A stretch of 64,000 bases of DNA from Liolophura sinensis (lineage: Eukaryota > Mollusca > Polyplacophora > Chitonida > Chitonidae): contig NC_088304.1 of NCBI RefSeq assembly GCF_032854445.1, forward strand, positions 2,542,001 to 2,606,000. Reading direction: 5' to 3'. The notes under the pieces were generated by a model, which was not told the origin of the DNA, ran no database searches, and worked only from the letters and a program-made list of their open reading frames with translations. Position numbers and translations under genes: made by a program. Shown in pieces: positions 1 through 9,203 of this stretch. Within the stretch, counting starts at the first letter, position 1; each line of letters starts with the position of its first letter.

Positions 1-257
1 CTTTGTCACCTGCTCTGATGCCATCTCTGACAAAATGTCGGGCCAACCAGTCGGACTTGTCTGCCACTTGTTTCCTTGTCAAGGTATCCCTGGGTTGTCC
101 GGCTTGTCTGAAGACAAACGCCATTTTGTCTGGGTTGGCCTTCGCCAGCTCTCGTATTCTGTCCGGAATTGTGCGAGGTAAGTCGAACACTGCCGAGGGC
201 GTCTGGATGTAGCTCATCTTGAGGTCGCCATATCCATGTTTCTCCATGTCTGGTTCC
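1..257 (-). CDS. Acyl-CoA synthetase-like gene, copy 0 (5' part only, cut by window edge)
   Basis: This is the N-terminal coding part of the same ANL-superfamily (adenylate-forming) enzyme that is complete at 20119-21784, shifted by 21527 bases. The likely initiator ATG reads on the minus strand at 247-245. A splice-acceptor-like CAG lies just upstream, making base 257 the first exon base, so a non-coding or short coding exon is expected further right. Only about the first 80 residues are visible; the ATP-binding and catalytic motifs lie beyond the left edge. It is nearly identical to the other copies. Whether this copy is intact cannot be judged. Confidence 0.85.
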
Positions 258-1000
258 CTGGAATAGAAATGCAAAGGAAGAAACAGTTGATATTCTTTTG
301 TTTAGGTGGAAATTAACGGTGTTTGGAACTGAACATTGTGTGCTAGTAGGCTTTGAATTAGCCGCCCAAACTTCCTGCTAAGTGTGTGCTTGGGGAAGCC
401 AAAGGTATATTGCCTTATTTTTTCTCTGGGGTTATATACTATAATAGTATATTACGTCAAAAGCGTGTCTGATTACAGACGAGAATGAGGGGGGATCCCC
501 TAAGTATACTATGCTATACTATAATAGACTATGCTATAATATACTACACTATAATACTATGCTGTATGGCATGGCATGGCATATCATGGTAAGTCATGGT
601 GTCCGGTCGGCTTGTAGAGTTGAGTGTTGAACTGTGGCGCGCCAAAACGGAGCAGTGGGTGGGTTGGATTGTCCCAATCGGGTTTCGTTTAGTCACCTGA
701 TTAGTGCATGCATGCTTTTGCATTAATATATGGCCAATACACGAGTAATGCCTCCACGTCTCCATCATACCTTTACCACATACACCTTAATAATGCCATC
801 TACACGTCCAAAATTCTATGATGAACATTAGTTTCATTTGTTCAGCGTACAACATAATACAAAATGATATATAGGAAAGGTCCACAGAAAGTGCATATGT
901 CACTCCATACACCAAGCCACGATCTATAATCCAAAGGATCACCTCTCCTTGTCTCTATCTTCATACTATTGAAGTATACTGCAACAAACAACAACCAGTA
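258..1000. other. 5' flank of synthetase copy 0
   Basis: This is non-coding flank shared by all units (compare 21785-22370, 36288-37060 and 55831-56570). It would hold the promoter and any leader exon of the minus-strand gene on its left. It contains a near-palindromic TATACTATAATAGTATAT segment around 434-452, a GGGGGATCCCC palindrome near 490-500 and a short run of GCATG pentamers near 565-590. I see no convincing coding sequence. Confidence 0.5.
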
Positions 1001-1004
1001 ACAA

Positions 1005-1330
1005 ACACCATACGCTACTCTACTCTACTCTACTCTGTTATACTATACTATGCTATGCTATGCTATGGTATGCTATACTATACAGCGTACTGTACTGTAT
1101 TGTATAGTTATACTATACTATGCGGTCTACTAAATAGCAGCCAACACTGCAAAACACACTGTACTATATAACAACACAACACTACATACTACACTACATT
1201 GCGCTGCACTGCACTCTGATATACTTTGCTGATGTAATGTAGTATAATGCAGTATAGTGTAGTGTGATGTAGTGTAGTGTAGTGTAGTGTAGTATAGTGT
1301 AGTGTAGTATAGTGTAGTGTAATATGTGGC
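1005..1330. repeat. Pentanucleotide tract with orientation switch
   Basis: From about 1012 to 1125 runs of CTACT, TATGC and TACTG pentamers are on the plus strand. From about 1240 to 1330 the same family runs as GTAGT, the complementary orientation, next to the left inverted repeat. Equivalent shorter tracts lie at 37070-37140 and 56595-56900. This is a member of the (RCYRY)n family described under findings. Confidence 0.85.
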
Positions 1331-1619
1331 GTGTCATGGTGTGGTGCAGTATAACGCAGTACACACCTACGGCACATGACTCTGCAGTCAGGCTGTGAGC
1401 GTATCGGTGCCCGCCTGGGTGTCCGGCGTTCTGGCGGCCGTGCATCCAGGTAGGGAGTCGGGTTGACATGAGTCCACTCCTCACCCAGCTCTCCCACCAA
1501 TGACCCGCTAAAAATAGCTCCCCGACAAGAAATGGACAGGGGAACGTGTTGTTTATTGTTCACAAGCTACGCGATTTGCCCATCGGTGCGAGCGGAGCAA
1601 TGTTTCCACCCTACCTGGA
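1323..1619 (-). repeat. Left inverted repeat of the Polinton remnant (unit 1)
   Basis: Read on the minus strand, this block resembles plus-strand blocks at 26259-26493 and 44886-45118 (inner part, starting CCAGGTAGGGTGG) and at 43902-44040 (outer part, through GTGCCGTAGGTGTG to CACGCCACATA). It lies immediately outside the polymerase remnant. A long inverted repeat at the element edge is expected for Polintons. The alignment is by eye and imperfect, and the exact element termini and target duplications are not identified. Confidence 0.6.
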
Positions 1620-1638
1620 ATGTGGGGGACTGCATGTG

Positions 1639-1944
1639 TTAGTGAAAGGGAGTCATGGAGCTTTTAGGGGCCGTTTGTGTTTGTTTTGATGTTTGGCCAA
1701 CATTACCACTGAGCTTATCTTCAGGCGGTAGATATGGAGCCCAGGCATTTCCGCGGGTCGCTCTCAGTGCGCTGGACACGGTGGATTGTCTACTCGACAT
1801 GAACATTACAATGAACCAATTCGTCCAGTGGAGAGCTTTTACTCGACTCTGCTCTTCCATCGCAGTCCGCAGCGTCATTCTACCAACACGCAGTTGAGCC
1901 TTCACGATCATCATTTCAGCTATCTCAAGGGCCCGACTCGTCAC
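1639..1944 (-). other. Unassigned 101-codon reading frame inside the Polinton remnant
   Basis: This is an open frame rich in Ala, Met, Arg and Ser between the left inverted repeat and the polymerase remnant. It stays open in units 3 (37617-37928) and 4 (57227-57538) despite substitutions and small indels elsewhere. I do not recognise it. It could be a minor element gene, the antisense of a frameshifted polymerase segment, or chance. No initiator context or conserved motif supports translation. Confidence 0.25.
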
Positions 1945-1967
1945 GATAAATCCTGCACGTACGAAGT

Positions 1968-2300
1968 GTGCTATTGTTGGGAAATTCCAGCTATGTCAAA
2001 ACCGTGATAAACCAAGACCGACACGTAGATGTAAAAGTCTGTGGCCTGGCGAAGGCACGCAAGTTACTGGTGTCCGACGCCTTAGAAGTGGTAGGCAGCA
2101 AGAGGACCATTTGTTATAACCTACCATGTGGTAGCAGTACGCCAAACTCCGTATGTTGGACGCGCACGTCGGCGCGCACGACCTTGTCTGACCGGTACTG
2201 GGACTGTGGGCAACGTACGAAGCAGAGCGGGACAAGTGGTTGCCCCGACGCAACCACTACGACTTTGATAAACCCACTCCAGTGCTACCTGGACAGCTGA
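1968..2300 (+). pseudogene. polB: Polinton protein-primed DNA polymerase B, C-terminal remnant (unit 1)
   Basis: Family B polymerases of Polintons replicate the element from a protein primer. Visible here are the NSSY core of palm motif B at 1983-1994 (the following Gly is Val) and a short C-terminal end before the TGA at 2298-2300. Between them, after frame changes, lies a conserved WATY..ER.KW..RR segment near 2210-2260. Relative to unit 4, about 225 bp of the C-terminal region are missing near 2280-2285. The exonuclease domain and palm motif A are not recognisable upstream. The gene is on the opposite strand to the capsid genes and is not functional. Confidence 0.7.
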
Positions 2301-2429
2301 CCTGACTGCCACCGACTTTTGTACTATGATATTATGTGTTGCAGTAAAGGCGAAATAAATGCAAGTGAAACAAACTGTATGCCAATGTCATCTCATTGAG
2401 CATTCATTCATGGAATGGGGTAAATACGC

Positions 2430-2840
2430 CTAGAACAGGCAAACACGGAAAGTTATTACCACCAACTGGTTGTGATAAAAACACCAGGGCTGGGCCTGGT
2501 CCGCCCAGTCGAACACCATGACAACGTGACGCCCTCGATCCCGCTGGGTTAAGTAATACACGCAACACTGCCCGCACACAGCCGTGTCCAGACGCAGCCG
2601 CCGATCATTCCACGTTCAGTGGTGTGTTCTCCGGTTGAGCCAAGCGGTAATATCAGCACGGATAGGTGACAGTCCGTAAGAATCCAAGTATTCTCCCTGG
2701 AGACGGAGTGGCTTCGGGCAAACGTCAATGAAAACGCTCACCCAGTGTTGCCCAAGGCGGAGCCACTCGGCGAAGGAGGTGGTCCTGAGTGTAGACATCC
2801 CCCCACCTCCAACACTCACACGCACGGTGTCCGTGTCCGC
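2430..2840 (-). pseudogene. Polinton adenain-like cysteine protease (unit 1)
   Basis: This is the maturation protease of the element, related to adenovirus protease (Ulp1-like fold). On the minus strand the frame shows a His-Trp pair (catalytic His position), then a DSYG motif, then a VCGQCC...YYL segment with the probable nucleophile Cys. The order and spacing fit the family. An in-frame TGA at 2618-2616 separates the His and Cys parts and is present in all four units. The terminal stop is at 2432-2430. Its start overlaps the end of the capsid gene in another frame. Confidence 0.7.
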
Positions 2841-3186
2841 CTGTACGGCGCGTCGCCTGTTGCGCCGTGTCTATGGTATTTAAGTGGCAAAGTCACAGAG
2901 TACGTTTCGGCTTTCCGTCATTAATTTGGCAAACCGCATCTCCAGGCGCAAATCCCCTTTCTGGACCAGGTGGCCCTGTGATCGTCGTGGAATTTGGATG
3001 TCAAGTCGAAACAAAACAGCGCCCTGTCATTGGCGAACGTGGTGCGGAGGATGTTGTTCCATTCGTCGTGGAACACATTTCCCGTGTTGGTAAAGAGGTT
3101 CATGTACGTTACGACGAAATTCACGTTATCAAAGTCGGGTGTCAGGGGCTTGGCAGGAATTTGACGCCCGCCGTCATGCAAGACAA
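2816..3186 (-). pseudogene. Polinton major capsid protein, C-terminal exon (unit 1)
   Basis: This is the C-terminal jelly-roll part of the double-jelly-roll capsid protein, the family often annotated in invertebrates as F54H12.2-like. The minus-strand frame shows the characteristic PLTPDFDN segment followed by a Tyr-Met-x-Leu-Phe stretch and an FDLT segment. An in-frame TAA at 2923-2921 interrupts it; the equivalent position is open in unit 3 and bypassed by a deletion in unit 2. The likely natural stop is at 2818-2816. The upstream end at 3186 follows TTTCTTAACAG, a good splice acceptor. Confidence 0.75.
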
Positions 3187-4080
3187 CTGTTAAGAAAGTA
3201 CGTCAGATGCAAGCAAGGGTCCCTGACATAACACAAACACTAAATTGTCCCAACACTCACCCAGTTACTGCGCGCGACTTGACGTCACAGCAGCCAGACG
3301 ATAGCGAAGCGATAGTTTTGACAGTACGGAGATCCACTCTTCTTTCGCTAATTGACGCACAAGATTTTGGATACTTTGATACATGTGCATTTAGTGTTGC
3401 TTAATCATTTTTCGGCGCGACGTAACCAGACGGGCACTTGCAAATCAGGTCACACAATAACACAGGACGCAATCACAGACTGCACTCATATACGGCATTT
3501 ATCTGATATAAATGTAAACAAAGCATTTACTGAAGTGTACCCTATACATATTTCTTCAGTTTTCATTAGTTAGATCGACCATTGGTCTTGTTATTTCTTT
3601 GATAACTGTGGAAAATTAAAGCCTTCAAAATCTCCGTTGTAGATCATGACGTCACTCCACGCTCAAGAATATGAACGTGCTGATCTATTCGATGTTTGTT
3701 GATAAATGATTTCATGTATTTTGCTGTGTAAAAATATGCTGCACTGAATTTATGAGAAATTTGTAGACCTGGGTTAGCATGTTTACAAAGTTGGAATGGC
3801 ATAAGTAGTCATATATTGTTTTCCTTTTGTATTATGTAAGAGAAAACGTTACATGTTTGTAATATTACTTACCGAACGTTACCGATGTTGTTTGTGTTAA
3901 TGTGTTTGTATTAAGATTGTGTAGTACACTGACATAGTGTTTATTTCATCAGTTTGTGATACGATTATTAATGCTATTTTATCTCTTTCTGTTTTTACAG
4001 AACGCACGTTTATTCAAGAGAATACAGTGTTTGTTAAGAAAAAATCTCCGTAGTAGTTGTTAACTTCATTACTTTCCGAC
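3187..4080 (-). other. Intron-like interruption of the capsid gene (unit 1)
   Basis: This AT-rich 894-bp segment begins with GT (GCTG/GTCGGAAAG context) and ends with AG after a pyrimidine-rich TTTCTTAACAG on the minus strand. Removing it at these sites would keep the capsid frame (phase 1). The unit 4 segment has the same length (58987-59880). In unit 2 it is 724 bp and the terminal AG has become AC. It contains two full TGACGTCA palindromes. The alternative reading is a non-autonomous transposon insertion that happens to leave frame-compatible ends. Confidence 0.5.
3280..3655. promoter_or_regulatory. Two CRE-type palindromes TGACGTCA
   Basis: Exact TGACGTCA octamers occur at 3280-3287 and 3648-3655. 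Both recur at equivalent places in units 2 and 4, and the second also in unit 3 (near 39470). CREB/ATF proteins bind this octamer in animals. Function here is unknown, since no active promoter is evident nearby. Confidence 0.4.
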
Positions 4081-4459
4081 CAGCAACGAAGTTTGTGTGG
4101 AATTGCTGGAAATGAAAAGCGTTTTTATCGTAGGTCCCGTTCAAGGCCGTGTTGCTCTCGCATCCCTCGAACAAACCCAAAAACAGGTTTTGTGCTCGTT
4201 GACGAGGGTGTGCCCTGATGCCTTTGGGCATGGGGACATACTTGGCCAGCAAGTGACGGATGCGGTGCTTGGCAGGGGCTTTGTCCAACATCAAGGCAAA
4301 CGGGTCCTTCAATGGGGTGATTCGGATGCGGTCGGTCACGTTTTTGAGCATGTGACAGCGTTGCGGGAATATGTCGCAGTGAAGGCGGTCCAGTATGTCT
4401 ACCGACCGATTTCGGCAATGAGGTGCAGTCTTTTGGAAACGACTGGTCCTTTCATCCAT
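4081..4459 (-). pseudogene. Polinton major capsid protein, central part (unit 1)
   Basis: The minus-strand frame matches the middle of the double-jelly-roll capsid protein, with the LDRLHCDIF segment, a DPFALM segment and an ASN/NGTYDKN...FHF segment before the intron-like break at 4080. The N-terminal half of the protein is absent: upstream of about 4445 the sequence belongs to the penton-like gene in another frame, so an internal deletion has fused the two genes. The same fusion is present in units 2 and 4. Confidence 0.75.
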
Positions 4460-5037
4460 CCTGTCATCCTGTACTTCCCTTTCTTGTTCACCAGCTGCAA
4501 CAGAGGCACCAGCGTGTCTTCCACCACAGGTGGCTGGACAATGTCCGTGTACACGTACAGCGTTATCGTAGTCGCTTGTAAATCTTCGGCCCCGACGTGT
4601 ATCAGATCCGCCGTCCCCATTATCCAGCGGTACGACAAATTCAAAAGCTGCTGCAGATGCGGGCTGAAACCGAGCCCCAATTGTTTCCGAAAGCGTTTGG
4701 CGTATTTCCGCTGCACATCATCGAAACTGGAGGGGATGTTCGTGTCGGTCAACAAGCCTGTCAGGGCATTGGCGAGCGCGTTGGGCGATGGGTAATAACC
4801 TTCTGGTGAGGTTAACTTGTGCTTAGCGCGGTGCGGATCATCTTTGGAATCTACGACATACCGCACTCCGCATTGCTGCACGTTGAACCAGGTGAGGGGC
4901 TACCGTATTTCTTCCAACCCACATTCCCAGCAGTCACGCAAATGCATGGGCTGTGGCAGTTTCGTGGTGAAATGCGCCAAGTTATTATTGAGGAAGTAGC
5001 GGAGAGAGTTGTCACTGGATAGCGTCACGTAAAACAT
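4399..5037 (-). pseudogene. Polinton minor capsid (penton-like) protein (unit 1)
   Basis: This is a 213-codon frame from ATG at 5037-5035. It opens with an FYVTLSS segment typical of this Polinton structural protein and contains YYPSPNAL and, further on, LYVYTDIVQP...LVPLL, which is the strongest family signature. The frame is interrupted by an in-frame TAG at 4902-4900 (codon 46), shared by units 2 and 4. The C-terminus runs into the capsid gene deletion junction. The product would be a single-jelly-roll vertex component, but this gene is dead. Confidence 0.7.
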
Positions 5038-5340
5038 GTTGGTGGGACGATTTCCTCTTTCCACCCCGCGCGGTATTTAATACGGACTCCACTTCCACGA
5101 AGGAGCGATGGCTGGAGACGGACGCAGTCCCGGTCGCCGCTGTTGTCGCCGCGTGGGTCGGCGTGGTGTGGTGCCGGGGGTGGTAGTAGTGGTGGTGGTG
5201 GTGCTGAGTAGCCGAGACCGGGCGCGCAGAGATCGTGGTGTGGAGGATTTTCTAGGCCGGGGTGGTGTGTCCCTCTTTCCCCGCACCCACACACGGCAGC
5301 GATCGCTCGATTGCTCGGTGTCGACTCATCATGTCCGGCT
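5038..5340. other. GC-rich spacer between penton-like and integrase remnants
   Basis: This GC-rich block contains a GTGGTAGTAGTGGTGGTGG run near 5178-5200. Short frames on both strands encode Thr, Pro or Val runs and look compositional. A small basic core protein gene would be plausible at this place in a Polinton, but I cannot identify one. Confidence 0.4.
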
Positions 5341-6040
5341 GCGTACCCAGTCTCGCGGGATGTTAATGGCTCTCAGTTGGAAGTGTTGTCTTTCATACAA
5401 TGGTCGTAGACCAAGTCGATCATGTTACGGTCGGGGACGGTCTTTCCATGGAAGGTAGGTTCTCCCCGGTCCGTCCACCCGCTGGTGGGGCTTTGTTTGA
5501 CATACTTTGTCAACGCTCCCGTCGAGCAGGCTCACCTGCCATTGGCTGTCCATACCCCATACCACGACCCGGTTACGAGCGTAGTACCGTCGAGGGGACC
5601 GACACGCGGGCCAGACTCACTTTGAGTCCTTGTTGATGAGCTGCGTTGAGCAAGGGCTGCACGCCGCTGTAAGCTGCTAGGCTGTCCGGCTCATAGTGCA
5701 CTGCATGGAGAGTATCATCGACAGGGTCTTGGTTGTTGATCGCGTGGCTGACCCCGCCTCCCGCCCCCTCTGCTGCTGCCGGAAAGGTGGCTGCCGGCCG
5801 GTGCGAGGCATGGTCCCGTGTCGTTCCTGCGTGTGTCTGATGATAAATATAGGTGTGGTCTGGCGGAATGCACGGTCGAGAGTGTGTTGACACCAAGACA
5901 GCGTATTTTTTAGGATTCGAATCCCAGTGTTGTCGAGTTGGGAGACGGTCTTGTCCCCTCCCCACTGCGCTGTGTGACTCAGAAGCTAGCCAGCCAATCA
6001 GCACGGCCACACGCCATGTACGGCCGCCAGAACGGCACAC
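5340..6040 (-). pseudogene. Polinton integrase and adjoining gene remnant (unit 1)
   Basis: Three minus-strand fragments in different frames belong to the retroviral-type integrase region. The first is a Y.GV..LL.AA...GLKVS segment (about 5640-5705), as seen before the integrase core. The second is a GMDSQWQ-like core start near 5545-5580 (clearest in units 2 and 3). The third is a G.TVPD.NMIDLVYD segment (5400-5460) from a neighbouring conserved region. Most of the DDE core is deleted. The stretch 5720-6040 stays open but is not recognisable. The right inverted repeat begins at about 6015. Confidence 0.55.
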
Positions 6041-6058
6041 AAAAAGGCCGGCACTGGC
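6015..6058 (+). repeat. Right inverted repeat fragment (unit 1)
   Basis: The segment TGTACGGCCGCCAGAACGGC and its GC-rich continuation match the left inverted repeat in opposite orientation (around 1395-1445). It is cut abruptly by the pentamer field. Unit 4 has the same short form at 61843-61886. Confidence 0.55.
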
Positions 6059-6560
6059 TATACTATACTATAGTATACTATTTACCATACAACACTATAT
6101 AATATACTATACGACTACAATACTATACTATACGACTATTATACTATACTGTGTGACTGGTATACTATACTGTACTTTGCACTATACTATACACTATACT
6201 ATACTACACCATTCTATATATTATACTACATTGTACTACACTGTACTACACTATACCATACTACACTATACTAAACTACACTACATTACATTGCACTACA
6301 CTACACTACACTACAATATACTACACTACAATATGCTACACTACAATATATTACCGTATACTAAACACTATGTTGTGCTGTGCTGTGCCTGCCATGCCAT
6401 GCCATCCCATGCCATGCTATGTTATGCTATGCTATGCTGGGCTATTACATGCTAAGTATGCTATGTCATGCCATGCTATGCCATGCTGCGCTATGCTGGG
6501 CTATGCTGTACTATGCTGTGCTATGCTATGTTATACTATACGATACTGTTACATTATACT
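6056..6560 (+). repeat. Pentanucleotide satellite, (RCYRY)n family
   Basis: This is a nearly continuous pentamer array: ACTAT, ACTAC, then GCCAT and GCTAT blocks. Stop-free sense frames (for example 5853-6455) arise only from the repeat grammar. The counterpart in unit 4 is 61888-62415. Confidence 0.9.
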
Positions 6561-6584
6561 ACACATCAATAACGCCACCTCAAT

Positions 6585-6750
6585 GCGCATCGACCGTACC
6601 TGGGAAGGCCTGCAGCAACCTGTGGAAGGCCGTGGGCCTCCCCTGGGCTCTGCGCGGTTTCCTCCAACCATTATGCCTGCCGCCGTCGTATAAGTGAAAT
6701 ATTCTTGAGAACGGCTTAAAACACTAATCGAATAAATAAAAAAATAAATG
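6585..6750 (+). mobile_element. SINE 3' tail fragment (AAATAAAT-ended family)
   Basis: Contains GCAGCAACCTG, a TGGGCTCTGCGCGG segment, CGCCGTCGTATAAGTGAAAT, then ACGGC...AAACACTAATCG and an AAATAAAT tail. Related tails lie at 6860-6940, 26783-26812, 29775-29905, 45408-45440, 45943-45972, 49150-49285, 62460-62610 and 62710-62800. The tRNA-like head is missing. This tail type is familiar from mollusc SINEs. Confidence 0.65.
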
Positions 6751-6844
6751 CAAAAACGGCTATGGAAAAATATACTACTATACTACACGACAATTCACTA
6801 TACTATTCAAGTCCAGTTCATGCTGGCTTCCTCTACGGCCGTAC

Positions 6845-6945
6845 GTAGAAAGAACTGACAGCAACCTGCGTATGATTGTGGGTTTTCCACTGCTCTGCCC
6901 GGTCGAAGTACGGCGTAAAACACCAATCAAATAAAAAAATATATA
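6845..6945 (+). mobile_element. SINE 3' tail fragment, second copy
   Basis: Shows CAGCAACCTGCGTATGATTG, CTGCTCTGCCCGG and ACGGCGTAAAACACCAATC followed by AAATAAAAAAATA. This is the same family as 6585-6750, diverged. Confidence 0.6.
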
Positions 6946-8530
6946 CGCTACACTATACCTATACTATACTATCATATGCTATACTATACTATACTATACT
7001 TATACTACACTACAGTATACCACACTACACTACACTAAACTACAATATACCTTAATATATCATACTATACTATACTATTCTTTACAAGATTAGACTAGAC
7101 CAGACCAGACTAGACTAGACAACACCACACCACACCACACTATAGTTCTATACTATACCACACTACACTTCTACTACACTACACTACACTTATACTACAC
7201 TTATACTACACCATACTATACTTCTACTATAATACACTACACTATACTTATACTATGCTATACTATACTACACTATACTTATACTATACTACACTACACT
7301 ATACTTATACTACACTACACTTCACCACACTACACTATACTTTAGTATACTATTCTCTACTCTACTCTACTACACTCTGCTACACTCTACTCTACGCTAC
7401 ACTACGCTACGCTACACTACACTACACTACACTACACTTATACTAAACTTATACTACACCATACTATACTTCTACTATAATACACTACACTATACTTATA
7501 CTATCCTATACTATACTACACTATACTTATACTACACTACACTACACTATACTTATACTACACTACACTTCACCACACTACACTATACTTTAGTATACTA
7601 TTCTCTACTCTACTCTACTACACTCTGCTACACTCTACTCTACGCTACGCTACGCTACGCTACACTACACTACACTTTAATATACCATACTATACCATAC
7701 CATATTATACTATACTATAATATAATATACTATACTTCTGCTACACTACAATTATAATACACTTATACTACACCACACTATACTTCTACTATACTACACT
7801 ACACTACACTATACTAACTCTATGCTATACTATACTACACTACACTACACTATACTTAAACTACACTACACTTCACGTTACCACACAACACTATACCTCA
7901 AGACACCTTAATATACCATACTATACTATACCTTAAGATACCTTTATATACCATACTATACTATACCTTAAGATACCTTAATATACCATACTGTAGTATA
8001 CCTTAAGATAATTTAATATACCATACTATACTATACCTTAATATACCATACTATACTATACCTTAAGATACCTTAATATACCATACTATACCATACCATA
8101 CCATACCATATCATACCACACTATACTATACTATACTATACTATGCTATACTATACTATGCTATACTATACTATGCTACACCACACTATACTTTTACTAC
8201 ATTTATTCTACACCACACTATACTTCTACTATAATACACTATACTACACTATACTTATACTATGCTATGCTATACTACACTACACTACACTATACTAATA
8301 CTTTTGTATACCATACTATACTACACTTTACTATACTCTTCACGGCTCTACTATACTCTAGTCTACTCTACTCTACAATAGTCTACTCTACTGTAGTCTA
8401 GTCTACTCTAGTCTAGTCTACTCTAGTCTAGTCCACTCTAGTCTACTCTACTCTAGCTACACACTACACCACACTATATTATACCATACCACACTATATT
8501 ATACCATACTATACTATACTATACTATACT
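6945..8530 (+). repeat. Pentanucleotide satellite with internal 35-bp higher-order repeat
   Basis: This continues the RCYRY pentamer array with interspersed 6-mers (ACTTAT). A roughly 250-bp segment around 7140-7400 is repeated around 7440-7680. From about 7900 to 8095 a 35-bp unit (CCTTAAGATACC...ACTATA) repeats about six times. From 8340 to 8455 the pentamers change to TCTAG/TCTAC. Unit 4 carries the same order at 62790-64000. Confidence 0.9.
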
Positions 8531-8701
8531 ATACTTATAAGTATAAACGTCAAGTCCGACATTCCTATACCATTCGTAGTCCGTAAAGGGCGTTCCAAGT
8601 CGATAATCGCAAGATCCATTTCCACAACAACGTTTAACACTATCTCCCGAAGACAAAGGTATGTAAGAAATTATACAAATAAGAAATAAAGCCGGTAACA
8701 C
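8519..8701 (-). other. Possible short secreted-peptide exon, uncertain
   Basis: A minus-strand frame of about 60 codons begins with a hydrophobic leader-like stretch (LPALFLICIISYI), then a short polar segment with a CCGNGSC cysteine cluster. There is no ATG at the start (the first codon is GTG) and the 3' end runs into pentamers. The leader could be fortuitous in this AT-rich sequence, or the segment could be a decayed exon. I assign no function. Confidence 0.15.
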
Positions 8702-9050
8702 ACAAGAGAGAAGCGGTCATCAATTTTCAATGATGCCGGGCAGACAATGAATATTCCAGGCATGAATTCCATATCAAAGTTCAAATTCGTAGTCCGTGAA
8801 TGAGTTCCATGTCAAATAACAGCTAAACAAGTATCTCAGTCGCGCTTTCATTGCCACTGTTCATAAAGGCATCATGCTGATGTAATTAGCATGGCTACCT
8901 TTACGGCCCCTAGCCCCAGGTTAAGCGGTATTAGATAGGCCTACAGTTTGAAAATGACGAGCATTACAGACCCTAACCGATCAGATTATGATTCAAAAGT
9001 AACGGGCGATTATGTCTTTCCCGTTAATATGTAAAGCTCTCATGCTACAA
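8702..9050. other. Unique spacer in unit 1
   Basis: This is non-repetitive, moderately AT-rich DNA between two pentamer blocks. It is not seen in units 2 and 3. I see no gene. Confidence 0.4.
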
Positions 9051-9052
9051 GA

Positions 9053-9203
9053 GGCGCCATCTATGGTGTTACACATGACATACAAGATAGACGGTTACAC
9101 TGGGTAACCAGCGCCATCTATGTTGTTAAATACCATGTACGTGATAGATATGTACATAGGGATAACAGCGACGTCTATGTGGTTGATAACAGCGCCGTCT
9201 GTA
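9053..9203. repeat. 57-bp minisatellite carrying AGCGCCATCTATG motifs
   Basis: Motif starts at 9053, 9110, 9167 and 9191 give a 57-bp period for the first three and a truncated last copy. The reverse complement of copies 1 and 2 contains AGATGGCGC, which fits the animal CTCF core AGRKGGCRS. Copies 3 and 4 are degenerate. Confidence 0.6.

Noticed and set aside
5108..5458. Plus-strand Arg/Val-rich frame in the GC-rich spacer
   Set aside because: It runs antisense to the Polinton genes through a GTGGTG repeat, and similar frames in other units change length freely.
5920..5945. GGATTCGAATCCC as a Pol III B box of a tRNA or SINE
   Set aside because: No matching A box lies upstream at a suitable distance, and the segment is in a frame that stays open across units.
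6360..6540. CRISPR-like regular repeats
   Set aside because: These are contiguous pentamers without spacers, in a eukaryotic genome.
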